From Desulfallas sp. Bu1-1 (GTDB taxonomy: Bacteria > Bacillota > Desulfotomaculia > Desulfotomaculales > Desulfallaceae): a DNA stretch of 62,196 nt. The notes beneath the pieces were generated by a model. The model did no database searches. It was not told the origin of the DNA and saw only the letters and a program-made list of their open reading frames with translations. Shown in pieces: positions 45,063 through 53,852 of this stretch. Position 1 is the first letter of the stretch. Each line of letters opens with the position of its first letter. The translations under genes and the position numbers were made by a program. Where the stretch lies: contig NZ_JADNRQ010000018.1 of NCBI RefSeq assembly GCF_015594625.1, forward strand, positions 1 to 62,196. The letters run 5' to 3'.

Positions 45063-46284
45063 CAAAGAGCAAATTTACCATGAGCTGTCTCGTTGTAACA
45101 AATGCGGCACTTGCCAGGTTATTTGCCCCACTTATAAGGCCACCTTTCATGAGGGCAACGTGGCCCGGGGGAGACTTTTTTTAGTAAGAAAATACCTTGA
45201 GCAAGGCGATCAGGTACTGTTGCAAGCGAAAGAAGTAATCCAAAGCTTGGACCAGTGCTTGTTGTGTGAAAGCTGCACTAAAGTGTGCCCGTCAGGGGTT
45301 CGCACGGCGGAAGTGGTATTATACTATCGCCAGCAGTTATTGGCGGCGCAAACGGCAAAAAGTAAGTGGAAGGAAAAGCTCTACCGTCTAGCCTTCCTAA
45401 ATAAAGCTTTTATTCCTTTTGCCGGTAAGATGGCCTATTATTACAAGAATATTGGTATACTGCCTGACCCATACCAGTTCCGGACTTTTTTGAGCAAATA
45501 TATTGACGGTCAGGTCCTGAAGAATAATCCCGGTACGGGCATAGTACTGCGTGCTACCGGCCGGCGCAAATACAAAATCAGCTTTTTTGTGGGTTGTGCC
45601 ATTAACACCTTTTACCACCGGGCGGCGCTGGCCTCCATCAATCTGCTCCGCCGGTGGGCTGACGTTACTTTGTTGGATAATTATTGTTGCGGGGCACCGT
45701 TTTTAAGTTTGGGTGACGTAGACAGCTTTAAAGAAGTAGCCGGCCGCAATTTAGACCTTTTCAACCGGGAAAAGACTGATTTTATCGTCACCGACTGTTC
45801 CACCTGTGCCAGCGTTTTAAAGCAGTACCCGGCCCGGCTGGGCGTTAGTGCGCCGGTGCTGGCACAGCTTAAGGACCTGGTTGAAATCCTGCTCCTGGAG
45901 CAGGAGGAATTGCCCCGGGTTAAAGATAGCGGAGGGCAAAAGTTTACTTTCCATTACCCCTGTCACTTAGTTAGAGGGCAAAACTTAAAAGAGCCAACCC
46001 AACGCCTGCTGAGCAACCTGTTTGGGTCATACTACCGGCCTCACCTGGAAGATGATAGTTGTTGCGGTGGAGCAGGCACCTATAGCATTTTGCACAGGCA
46101 GCTGGCGCAAAAGATTACGGCAGCCAAGTTGGCCAATATCCAAAACAGCGGTGCAACGCAGGTAGTAAGTTCCTGCCCGGCCTGCTTAATGCAGTTGGAT
46201 GCCGTGGTAAAGAGATTGTCACTACCACTGGAAGTAAAACCTCTAGCCGTTTTTTTACAGAAAGCATTGGAGGAAAGCAAATGA
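45055..46284 (+). CDS. GlcF-like iron-sulfur subunit
   Basis: This protein of 409 residues has two 4Fe-4S ferredoxin motifs (CNKCGTCQVICP near 16, CLLCESCTKVCP near 70) and two CCG domains (NYCCGAPF, CSTCASVL; YPCHLVRGQ, SCCGGAGTYS, CPACLMQ). It should take electrons from the GlcD/GlcE-like flavins toward quinone or a soluble carrier. ATG 45055 lies inside the end of the GlcE-like gene. It overlaps the LarA-like gene by 4 bp. Confidence 0.92.
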   Translation: MLNKEQIYHELSRCNKCGTCQVICPTYKATFHEGNVARGRLFLVRKYLEQGDQVLLQAKEVIQSLDQCLLCESCTKVCPSGVRTAEVVLYYRQQLLAAQTAKSKWKEKLYRLAFLNKAFIPFAGKMAYYYKNIGILPDPYQFRTFLSKYIDGQVLKNNPGTGIVLRATGRRKYKISFFVGCAINTFYHRAALASINLLRRWADVTLLDNYCCGAPFLSLGDVDSFKEVAGRNLDLFNREKTDFIVTDCSTCASVLKQYPARLGVSAPVLAQLKDLVEILLLEQEELPRVKDSGGQKFTFHYPCHLVRGQNLKEPTQRLLSNLFGSYYRPHLEDDSCCGGAGTYSILHRQLAQKITAAKLANIQNSGATQVVSSCPACLMQLDAVVKRLSLPLEVKPLAVFLQKALEESK

Positions 46285-47525
46285 AACTTGTATTTTACCG
46301 CGTGCAGGATTTAGATGTGCCGTCCAGTTTATCACCAGCGGCAATCCAGACTAATATTAGCCAGGGTCTCAAGCAGTACATGGGGGAGCGAGATTTTACG
46401 GGTCAAAAAATCGGCCTTTTGGTAGGGAGCCGGGGAATCTGCAATCTTGCTCTCATTGTAACCACAGTTGCAAAATACTTTCAAACTATGGGGGCCAAAG
46501 TTTATCTTATACCGGCCATGGGTAGTCATGGCGGGGCTACGTCCCAAGGCCAGAGGCAATTGCTGGAGCATTACGGTGTCACGGAAGCGGCCACGGGAGC
46601 AGAGTTTGTTTCGTCCATGGAAACAGTGTGCTTGAGGGAAGTTGACGGTTTCCCGGTGTACGCGGCTAAAGATGCCCTGGCTATGGACGGGCTTGTGGCA
46701 ATTAACAGAATCAAGCCGCACACCGATTATCATGCCCGGCACGAAAGCGGTCTGGTTAAAATACTGGCTATTGGCCTGGGGAAGCACAAGGGCGCGGAAA
46801 CCATCCACCGGTACGGGATGCGCGGTTTGACCGAGTTAATTCCTTTAGCGGCCCGTGTCATCTGGGAAGAGCTACCGTTGTTGGGTGGTATCGCAATTGT
46901 GGAAAACAAACTGGATCAGACGGCACTGGTGGAAGTGGTGCCCCGGGATGCTTATTTTGCCCGCGACGCAGAATTGCTGTCCATGGCGCGCGCAATGATG
47001 CCCCGGTTGCCCGTGGCTGACCTGGACGTGCTGGTAGTTCGGGAAATGGGCAAAAATATAAGCGGTGTGGGTATTGACCCCAATGTCAGCGGCCGTTTCC
47101 GGATTGCTGAATACGGTGAACAGACCGGTTTGGCCCGCAGGCTGGTTGTGCTTGACCTTACCACCGCCAGTGGGGGTAACGCTTTAGGTATGGGAATTGC
47201 CGATGTTATAACCGACCGGCTGTATCAGAAAATCGACTTCAAAAAAACATACATTAATACCATCACTTCTACCTTTCTCCAGCGGGCATTTATGCCGATT
47301 GTGGCGCCGGATGACCGGACCGCTATTAAAATTGCCATCGATACCTGCGGGCGTTATGTGGAACCCGAGCAAGCACGAATGGCGGTAATTAAAAACACCC
47401 TGGAACTTAAAGAGCTTTATATAACTCAAGCTCTACGCTCCGAATTGCCTGCAGGCTATGACGTAGCGGCAGGTCCGCTAACGGACGTGTTTGATCCAGA
47501 TGGAAATTTGCTCTTACCGTTCTAG
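46281..47525 (+). CDS. LarA-like protein (DUF2088; 2-hydroxyacid racemase/epimerase family)
   Basis: This 414-residue protein belongs to the broad LarA family whose founding member, lactate racemase, uses a nickel-pincer nucleotide. Recognised segments are LLVGSRGICNLALIV, PAMGSHGGATSQGQRQ, INRIKPHTDYHARHESGL and IGLGKHKGAET. Many LarA homologues act on other hydroxyacids. Here it may switch the stereocentre so that the oxidase or dehydratases can act. The cofactor genes larBCE are not in the window. The 4-bp overlap with the GlcF-like gene indicates coupling. Confidence 0.85.
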   Translation: MKLVFYRVQDLDVPSSLSPAAIQTNISQGLKQYMGERDFTGQKIGLLVGSRGICNLALIVTTVAKYFQTMGAKVYLIPAMGSHGGATSQGQRQLLEHYGVTEAATGAEFVSSMETVCLREVDGFPVYAAKDALAMDGLVAINRIKPHTDYHARHESGLVKILAIGLGKHKGAETIHRYGMRGLTELIPLAARVIWEELPLLGGIAIVENKLDQTALVEVVPRDAYFARDAELLSMARAMMPRLPVADLDVLVVREMGKNISGVGIDPNVSGRFRIAEYGEQTGLARRLVVLDLTTASGGNALGMGIADVITDRLYQKIDFKKTYINTITSTFLQRAFMPIVAPDDRTAIKIAIDTCGRYVEPEQARMAVIKNTLELKELYITQALRSELPAGYDVAAGPLTDVFDPDGNLLLPF

Positions 47526-47549
47526 TTTAATCGTTTGGAGGTTGGCAAA

Positions 47550-49268
47550 GTGGAACTCAAAAGTCAAATGCTGCGGCAAGTTAATTTCCAGGGTGATGGC
47601 CTGCGCATGGGAACGCTCTGGAATGAAAAAGATTTGTCTAAACCACAGATCTTAATTGATAGCGCCTTTGGTGACAGCCATCCCGGCAGCAAACATTTAG
47701 ATAAGCTGGTCGAAGCGGCCAAGATCAGTGTCTATGAACATCAAGGTAAGCCAATGTGTTATACGGTAACCGATATATGTGACGGCATCGCCATGGCGCA
47801 TGACGGCATGAATTACTCTCTGGCTTCTCGGGACATTATGGCCTTCATGTATGAGATTCATGCCCTGGCCAGCCCTATTGACGGAGCAATTTTTATTGCC
47901 AGTTGCGATAAATCCGTTCCCGCCCAATTGATGGCAATGCTGCGGCTTAATTTGCCTGCCATCCAGGTGCCCGGCGGCTCAATGCTGAGCGGGCCGAGTT
48001 ATATGTCGTCCGAAATACTGTATGGCTGCGGTGACCGGGTTCTTACCGGCAAAATGGGTTTAAAAGAACTCGGCTACTACACCCGTAACTGCTGCCCAAG
48101 TGCCGGGGCCTGCCAGTTCATGGGGACGGCCAGCACCATGCAGTCCATGAGCGAGGCGCTGGGGCTGGCTCTGCCCGGAAATGCTCTAGCACCGGCATAT
48201 TCAAATCTAATATTGCAGTATGCGAGGCAAGCCGGCCGCCAATTAATGGAGCTGGTTAAACAAAACTTAAAGCCGCGGGACATTGTAACTTATAAGAATT
48301 TCGAAAATGCCATTATTGTGCACGCGGCTCTCGGGGGGTCTACCAATGCCTTACTGCACTTACCGGCCATAGCTAAAGAGGTAGGCATTAAAATTGACCC
48401 CGGCCTATTTGACCGGATCAACCGGGAAGTTCCAATCTTAGTCAGTTTAAAAACTGGTGGTCAGTGGCCTACTGAGCTCTTCTGGTATGCGGGTGGTATC
48501 CCCGCCATCATGCGTGAATTAAAAGATCTTTTACATTTAGACGCTTTAACTGTGACAGGGAAGTCAGTAGGCGAAAATCTCCGTGATCTGGAAGAAAGCG
48601 GCTTTTTCAACGAGGTAAACAGTTATTTGGCCAACTATAATTTAACACCGGAGCAGATCATAAAAACCCGTACCAATCCGGTAAAACCACAGGGCAACAT
48701 AATCATTTTACAAGGGAACCTGGCTCCTGAGGGGGCGGTAATTAAAACGTCCGGGCTGGCACCGGAGATGTATTGCTTTACCGGCCAGGCCCGGGTATTT
48801 GATAGCGAAGAGGCTGCTGTCGCTGCCCTGCTGGCTGATCAGATTGTTCAGGGAGATGTCATTGTCATCCGATTTGAAGGGCCGCAGGGATCCGGTATGC
48901 CTGAAATGCTCCGGATGACAGAGGCATTGTATACCAGACCTGAATTAGCGCGGCAGGTTTTGCTTATCACCGATGGCCGTTTTTCGGGTGCGACCCGCGG
49001 CCCCGCTGTCGGTCATGTAACACCGGAAGCTTATACAGGCGGCCCCCTGGCTTATCTCAAAGACGGTGATTTAATCCGCATGGATATAGCAGCCCGCCGG
49101 TTAGAGGTAATTGGCATTGGCGGCCAGGCAAAAGAGCCGGCGGAAGTCGAGGCCGTCTTTGCTGAACGAAGGAAAAATACTGTCTTGCCGCAAAAAGAAA
49201 GTACGGGCGTATTACGTTTGTACCGCCGCCTGGCGACATCGGTGGCTGAGGGAGCGACGATTGGCTAA
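47550..49268 (+). CDS. IlvD/Edd-family dehydratase
   Basis: This protein of 572 residues belongs to the iron-sulfur dehydratases that turn 2,3-dihydroxy acids into 2-oxo-3-deoxy acids. It shows ASCDKSVPAQLMAMLRL near 120, NCCPSAGACQFMGTASTM near 185, GGSTNALLHLPAIA near 270 and TDGRFSGATRGPAVGHVTPE near 485. The first cluster cysteine of IlvD is missing (IDSAFGDSHPG), as in the Edd branch. GTG 47550 follows TTTGGAGG. A sugar-acid dehydratase is more likely than branched-chain synthesis, given the operon. Confidence 0.88.
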   Translation: MELKSQMLRQVNFQGDGLRMGTLWNEKDLSKPQILIDSAFGDSHPGSKHLDKLVEAAKISVYEHQGKPMCYTVTDICDGIAMAHDGMNYSLASRDIMAFMYEIHALASPIDGAIFIASCDKSVPAQLMAMLRLNLPAIQVPGGSMLSGPSYMSSEILYGCGDRVLTGKMGLKELGYYTRNCCPSAGACQFMGTASTMQSMSEALGLALPGNALAPAYSNLILQYARQAGRQLMELVKQNLKPRDIVTYKNFENAIIVHAALGGSTNALLHLPAIAKEVGIKIDPGLFDRINREVPILVSLKTGGQWPTELFWYAGGIPAIMRELKDLLHLDALTVTGKSVGENLRDLEESGFFNEVNSYLANYNLTPEQIIKTRTNPVKPQGNIIILQGNLAPEGAVIKTSGLAPEMYCFTGQARVFDSEEAAVAALLADQIVQGDVIVIRFEGPQGSGMPEMLRMTEALYTRPELARQVLLITDGRFSGATRGPAVGHVTPEAYTGGPLAYLKDGDLIRMDIAARRLEVIGIGGQAKEPAEVEAVFAERRKNTVLPQKESTGVLRLYRRLATSVAEGATIG

Positions 49269-49324
49269 TAAAAACTGTGGTCTACATGATGGAACAACAG
49301 TTTCTACGTCGAGGTGAATAGATA

Positions 49325-49633
49325 ATGCCTACCCAAGCAGTTGTAATTGACGAAAAAGATAATGTTGCCACTGCCACAACTAATCTTAAACAAGGTTCTC
49401 GCGTGAAAATATTTTTAGGCAGCCGGGAAATTGATCTTGCAGTCAACGCTGATATTCCTTTTGGTCATAAATTTGCCATTAGAGAAATTGGTTATCACGA
49501 GCATGTAATTAAATATGGCGAGCCGATGGGCAGAGCGACGCAGGTCATTAGGGCCGGCGATCACGTACATGTGCACAATGTGGAAAGTGAAAGATGCCGG
49601 GGCGACTGGGAGGATGCAAAAAATGAAATTTAA
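49325..49633 (+). CDS. UxaA-type dehydratase, small SAF-domain subunit
   Basis: This 102-residue SAF domain is like the amino part of altronate dehydratase: NVATATTNLKQGSRVKIFLG, then IPFGHKFAIREIGYHEHVIK and YGEPMGRATQVIRAGDHVH. It works with the following gene, which it overlaps by 11 bp. ATG follows GAGGTGAATAGATA. Confidence 0.9.
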   Translation: MPTQAVVIDEKDNVATATTNLKQGSRVKIFLGSREIDLAVNADIPFGHKFAIREIGYHEHVIKYGEPMGRATQVIRAGDHVHVHNVESERCRGDWEDAKNEI

Positions 49634-50780
49634 GGGATACCGGCGGCCTGATGGCAAAGTAGGGATTAGAAATTATGTGCTCTTATTACCCACCAGTATT
49701 TGCGCCAATCATGTGGCTAGCGAAATAGCCAGAACAATTCAAGGTTGCACCGTAATTAATAATTTTCACGGCTGCTGCCAGGTAGGTGCGGATGCCAAAT
49801 TAACTTTCACCACCTTAGTTAATGCCGGCGCTAACCCTAATGTAGGCGCGGTGATCTTGGTCGGTTTAGGGTGTGAAGGTATTCAACCGCCCAAAGTAGT
49901 GCAAGCATTAGAGAAAAACGGCAAGCCGGTGGAATGCGTAATTATCCAGGAAGAGGGAGGAAGCCTTAAGTCCATAGCCAAGGGCTGTGCCATCGCGACT
50001 AGATTGGCCCGGCAATTATCACTGCAGCCCCGGGAAGAAGCTGATATAAGCGAACTTATCCTGGGCATTGAATGTGGGGGATCCGATACAACCTCAGGCT
50101 TAGTCGCTAACCCTGCCTGTGGCGTGGCTGCTGATAAGCTGGTGGCATTGGGCGGTACAAGCATTCTCTCCGAAACAACCGAATTAATCGGTGCCGAGCA
50201 TATCCTTGCCCGGCGGGCCATAAACGGGAAAGTTAAAAACAAGTTGCTGCAGATCGTGGCAGAATGCGAAGCACGTGCTAAAGCCATGGGTGAAGACATC
50301 CGCGGCAGTCAACCTACCCCGGGCAACATCGCCGGTGGTTTAACCACCATCGAAGAAAAGTCCTTGGGGTGTATAAAAAAGGCCGGCTCGTCGCCTATCC
50401 AGGGTGTGCTGAATTACGCTGAAATGCCAACCGAAAAAGGCTTATACATCATGGACACTCCCGGCCAGGATATAGAATCCATGTCCGGTATGGTAGCAGG
50501 TGGAGCCCAGGTACTAATTTTCACCACCGGCCGGGGCACACCCGCCGGGAACCCAATAGCACCGGTGATAAAAATTACTGCCAATAAAAAGACTTACGAT
50601 AAAATGCGCGACAATATTGATCTGGATTTATCTGGAGTAATAGATGGTAACCAAACTATTAAAGAAGCTGGCCAGCTAATATTTGATGAAATCATCCAGG
50701 TAGCCAACGGTAAGACCACCAAGGCTGAACAACTGGGTCATAACGAGTTTTCCATCTACCGGATTGGCCCTACCTTCTAA
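49623..50780 (+). CDS. UxaA-type dehydratase, large subunit
   Basis: This 385-residue protein is the catalytic part of the altronate/galactarate dehydratase family, iron-dependent enzymes that make 2-oxo-3-deoxy sugar acids. It shows YRRPDGKVGIRNYVLLLPT, VGLGCEGIQPPKV, GIECGGSDTTSGLVANPA and GGLTTIEEKSLGCIKKAG. ATG 49623 is 9 bp from GGGAGG. It is the last gene of the catabolic operon and is followed by a strong terminator. A second dehydratase besides the IlvD type suggests two stereoisomers or two steps. Confidence 0.92.
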   Translation: MKFKGYRRPDGKVGIRNYVLLLPTSICANHVASEIARTIQGCTVINNFHGCCQVGADAKLTFTTLVNAGANPNVGAVILVGLGCEGIQPPKVVQALEKNGKPVECVIIQEEGGSLKSIAKGCAIATRLARQLSLQPREEADISELILGIECGGSDTTSGLVANPACGVAADKLVALGGTSILSETTELIGAEHILARRAINGKVKNKLLQIVAECEARAKAMGEDIRGSQPTPGNIAGGLTTIEEKSLGCIKKAGSSPIQGVLNYAEMPTEKGLYIMDTPGQDIESMSGMVAGGAQVLIFTTGRGTPAGNPIAPVIKITANKKTYDKMRDNIDLDLSGVIDGNQTIKEAGQLIFDEIIQVANGKTTKAEQLGHNEFSIYRIGPTF

Positions 50781-50830
50781 GTTCAGCTACATGAACCAAT
50801 CAACTATTGTGTGGATTGCTGAGAATAAAT

Positions 50831-50858
50831 AAACGGGGGGTAAACCCGTTTTTTTTTC
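50831..50858 (+). terminator. Terminator of the catabolic operon
   Basis: AAACGGG pairs with CCCGTTT around a 7-nt loop and runs into TTTTTTTT. It starts 51 bp after the uxaA-type stop. Confidence 0.85.
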
Positions 50859-51006
50859 TTCAAATGTCTCAAATACCGGGCTCTTCAATTTCTATGTAAT
50901 ACAACTTAAAATTAAAAAAACTTTGATTTAACTGCAAAAACACCACAGCGGCAGGCGATCCGGCGGATTTCTGGAGTGAGTGGAGCACTGGAAGCGGTCC
51001 CTAGCC

Positions 51007-51165
51007 CGTCATATCCCAAAAGTCATGACCCCTTAGGGCGTGAAGAAGTAGTTCGGCAGTTTACGGCAAGCGTTGACTAAGAGCTACTCCAGCCAAAAAG
51101 GTAAAATTGCGAAACGAACGATTGATACCGCCGGAGCGCCAGTTACTAGTACCGGTTTTTGTAAA
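51007..51165 (+). ncRNA. Unassigned structured intergenic sequence, copy 2 (~160 nt)
   Basis: This is related to 10714-10874 in block order and spacing, with many substitutions and no common frame. It lies in the 50781-52181 stretch, which has no intact gene: terminator, this element, a transporter relic, a transposase relic, then leader RNA D. It ends with GGTTTTTGTAAAA. Confidence 0.45.
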
Positions 51166-51213
51166 AAAAATTACTTTGGTATTTTGTAAAACTAAAGGTT
51201 AAACTGGTAAACC

Positions 51214-51728
51214 ATGACAGAGATTCCATTTTTACCAAGGCGGCCCAGGCGCCGTCGCTGGTGGTCACCTTTTACCGGATCAGCTTGACGGTGTTGCTGC
51301 TGGCGCCGGTTACTCTGGCAACCGGCCGGCATGAACTACGGACCATGGGACGGCGGGACATTGCCATGGCCTGTTTGTCGGGGTTTATGCTGGCCCTGCA
51401 TTTCGGCGGGGTACATGCTGGTAGGCCGGGGCCTGAGGAGCCGGCTTTCGTTGTTGCCCTATATCGTAATTGTTTACGCTGTTTCCGCGGCTACCCTGCT
51501 GCTGGCTGTTCTGCTATACAACCTGCCGCTTTACCCGTACCCGCCCGGCAAATGGTTGATGTTCTTCTTACTGGCGCTGGTGCCCACCATTATGGGCCAT
51601 ATTTCACCTCATGCTTCTTGCAGGCGGCATTATACAATGCCTGGGTACATAAAACTATTAGATTCTCTTCTGCACTCTTTGGGTATGATGCGGGCATCTT
51701 CGCTTGGATACCTTTAACCTTGTTGTGA
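51214..51728 (+). pseudogene. EamA/DMT transporter with internal deletion and frameshifts
   Basis: One frame gives the amino part (FTKAAQAPSLVVTFYRISLT to SGFMLALHFGG). The next frame continues with YMLVGRGLRSRLSLLPYIVI and LALVPTIMGH. A further shift gives TIRFSSALFGYDAGIFAWIP. The middle helices and the end are lost. It is the second decayed relative of the intact gene at 5.9 kb. Confidence 0.8.
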
Positions 51729-51943
51729 CGCAGCTTTTCCAGGTCAAGGAGTATGGCATTGGCATAGCACTTTTGCCGCCATCAAACCTGGATTTGGGTA
51801 AGATCAAAGGGATCATAATGCAGCAAAACCCTTTGGCCCACCAGTTCCAAGTCCACCTCGTAAGTATTGCCGGTCAGGCTTATACAACCCGTTGTCCACT
51901 GTACGTTGCGGGTTTTCAGGGGCACATCTCTATAAAAAAATAA
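51719..51943 (-). pseudogene. C-terminal relic of a Mu-type (DDE) transposase
   Basis: On the minus strand one frame reads RDVPLKTRNVQWTTGCISLT, then GNTYEVDLELVGQRVLLHYD and PFDLTQIQV, a stop, and further helix. This fits the beta-barrel end of Mu-type transposases (pattern YEVD-G--V-LRYDPFDL). The catalytic part is missing. It marks an old insertion at the edge of the transporter relic. Confidence 0.6.
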
Positions 51944-52002
51944 TTTATGTTCGAAAAAGCAGCAGGAACCAGGTTAGTAATTATAGAAATAATAAAATAA
52001 AA

Positions 52003-52150
52003 GGGTGGTAAGAACCATCCATTGGCCGCAGAAGTTCGGCCAAAAGTTTTTAAGTACTTGTATTTTTCAAAGTTAAAACCACAAAACCCATGCCATGGAG
52101 GCCTTAGCCCGCTGAAGCGGGTGTAAGCTTTTCATGGCATTTTTAATTTT
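52003..52150 (+). promoter_or_regulatory. Structured leader RNA, copy D, before the FmdE-ABC operon
   Basis: Order: hairpin GGTGGTAAGAACCATC, hairpin TTGGCCG/CGGCCAA, A/T linker, core GCCATGGAGG, inner stem GCCCGC-TGAA-GCGGGT, GTAAGCTTTTCATGGC and a T-run. It is the most complete copy and ends 31 bp before the fmdE start. Confidence 0.7.
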
Positions 52151-52181
52151 GTTAAAGCAAGAAAAAGAGGAGGCCATAAAA

Positions 52182-52769
52182 TTGGATGATTGGCAAAAAG
52201 TAATCGCTTTCCATGGCCATGCCTGCTGTATCCTGGCCATAGGTTACCGGGCTGCTAAGCTGGCCTTATCTTTGATAAGGGAAACTTCGGATGAGGGAGA
52301 GCAGCCGGTGGCGTTGGTAGAAACTGTAGATTGCAGCACGGACGCAGTTCAGGTGCTTACCGGTTGCACTTTCGGAGGGCGGCGTTTAAAAGTAAAAGAG
52401 ACCGGCAAGTATGCCTTTACTTTGGGATATCCCTCTACAGCCGGGGCCGTGCGAGTGGTGCTGAAGCCCGGGGTGCTCTCCCGCTCGGGAGAGGCTTTCC
52501 TGAAACTGATGGAAAAGGTAGCCAATGGTGAGGCTGGTGTTGAAGAAAAAGAGCAGTTTTATAATCAACAGGAATATCTTATGCAGTACATTCTCAATGC
52601 ACCTGCTGAAGAGATATTTGATACACAGAAAGTCAAGCTGAGTCCGGTGCCTGCGGGATTCAAGTTTCAATTCACTTGTTGCGACAACTGCCGCGAAGAA
52701 TTTTTAAGCGCGTACGCTTACCGTGTATATGGCAAAGTCCTTTGTCCAACGTGCGCGGGGATGTTATAA
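52182..52769 (+). CDS. FmdE-domain protein heading a metal/peptide ABC operon
   Basis: This protein of 195 residues has an FmdE domain with FHGHACCILAIGYRAAKLAL near 10 and VETVDCSTDAVQVLTGCTFG near 50. A zinc ribbon follows at the end (CCDNCREEF, LCPTC). TTG 52182 is chosen because AGAGGAGG lies 8 bp before it; the upstream ATG at 52134 is inside leader RNA D. Bacterial FmdE proteins of this type are unassigned, and binding of a metal or metal cofactor through His and Cys is likely. It is followed 25 bp later by the transporter genes. Confidence 0.85.
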   Translation: MDDWQKVIAFHGHACCILAIGYRAAKLALSLIRETSDEGEQPVALVETVDCSTDAVQVLTGCTFGGRRLKVKETGKYAFTLGYPSTAGAVRVVLKPGVLSRSGEAFLKLMEKVANGEAGVEEKEQFYNQQEYLMQYILNAPAEEIFDTQKVKLSPVPAGFKFQFTCCDNCREEFLSAYAYRVYGKVLCPTCAGML

Positions 52770-52794
52770 CTTTTGGGGATAGTCGCAGGTAAAC

Positions 52795-53739
52795 ATGAAA
52801 CAATATTTGATCAAACGCCTGTTTTATCTTATACCCGTCATGTTCGGGGTATCAATAATAACCTTCGGGCTTATTAACCTGGCCCCCGGGGACCCGGCGG
52901 AGATTATTTTAAGGTCCAGCGGGGTGGAACCCACCCTGGAGGCGGTGGACGCGCTGCGCGAAGAGCTGGGTCTTAACGATCCCGTATACATCCAGTACGG
53001 TCGCTGGTTCCGTGATGTGCTTCACCTGGACCTGGGACAGTCCTACCGTACCGGCCGGCCGGTGGCGGAGGAAATATTCTCTCGTTTTCCGGCCACCCTG
53101 GAGCTGACCGTGGCAGCGATATTTTTCATGTTGCTGATCTCGATTCCTTCGGGAATTCTGGCAGCGCTGCACCGCCACGCTTTTGTTGATCACCTCAGCC
53201 GGATTTGGGCCCTGGCCGGCGCTTCCCTGCCGGGTTTTTGGTTGGGACTCCTGCTGATTTACTATTTTTCCGTAAAACTGGGGATTTTCCCGGTGATGGG
53301 CCGTGGAGGGCTTGATCACCTGGTACTTCCGGCGGTAACCCTGGGTTTCGGGATGGCGGCCACCTATGCCCGCCTGCTGCGGGCAAGCATGCTGGAGGTT
53401 CTGGGGCAGGATTATATAAAGGTGGCCCGGGCCAGGGGATTAAAAGAAAAGCTGATTGTGGGCCGGCATGCCCTCAAGAACGCCCTTCTGCCGGTGGTGA
53501 CCGCTTTCGGGATGAGTTTTGGCCACTTGCTGGGTGGCGCGGTCATCGTGGAAACCATATTTGCCTGGCCGGGGGTAGGCAAATTTTTTGTGGACGCCAT
53601 TTTCAACCGGGATTATCCCGTAATCCAGGGCTACGCGCTGTTTATGGCCGTCGTTTTTGTAATAGTTAATTTACTGGTTGATATTGCTTATGTTTTCCTG
53701 GACCCGCGCATCCGCCTGGAAAGGGGCAGGCAGGTTTAA
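52795..53739 (+). CDS. Nickel/peptide-type ABC permease (DppB/NikB-like)
   Basis: This 314-residue membrane protein has six helices. It starts QYLIKRLFYLIPVMFGVSII, has NLAPGDPAEIILRSSG near 30 and the ATPase-contact loop VARARGLKEKLIVGRHALKN near 215. It is one of two permeases of a five-part importer of the Dpp/Opp/Nik class. Nickel chelates or short peptides are both possible. Confidence 0.92.
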   Translation: MKQYLIKRLFYLIPVMFGVSIITFGLINLAPGDPAEIILRSSGVEPTLEAVDALREELGLNDPVYIQYGRWFRDVLHLDLGQSYRTGRPVAEEIFSRFPATLELTVAAIFFMLLISIPSGILAALHRHAFVDHLSRIWALAGASLPGFWLGLLLIYYFSVKLGIFPVMGRGGLDHLVLPAVTLGFGMAATYARLLRASMLEVLGQDYIKVARARGLKEKLIVGRHALKNALLPVVTAFGMSFGHLLGGAVIVETIFAWPGVGKFFVDAIFNRDYPVIQGYALFMAVVFVIVNLLVDIAYVFLDPRIRLERGRQV

Positions 53740-53753
53740 TTTTTGAGCACAAA

Positions 53754-53778
53754 CTTTCAACCTTTCAACACCCGGCAC
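53754..53778 (-). repeat. 25-bp dispersed repeat, copy 3 (inverted)
   Basis: CTTTCAACCTTTCAACACCC followed by GGCAC is the exact reverse complement of copy 2 at 16619-16643. It lies between the two permease genes, 15 bp after a stop codon. Confidence 0.75.
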
Positions 53779-53852
53779 CAGGAACGGGAATGGAAACGGG
53801 GGTAAATGCTGGGATGAAGTCATTTACTTTTGGAACGGGTGAAGGACTTCTA

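Noticed and set aside
51704-51943. 79-codon plus-strand frame
   Set aside because: The opposite strand gives a clear Mu-type transposase tail, so this frame is its shadow.
52134-52181. ATG 52134 as start of the fmdE gene
   Set aside because: It lies inside the closing stem of leader RNA D; TTG 52182 has a strong ribosome site and gives the normal amino end.
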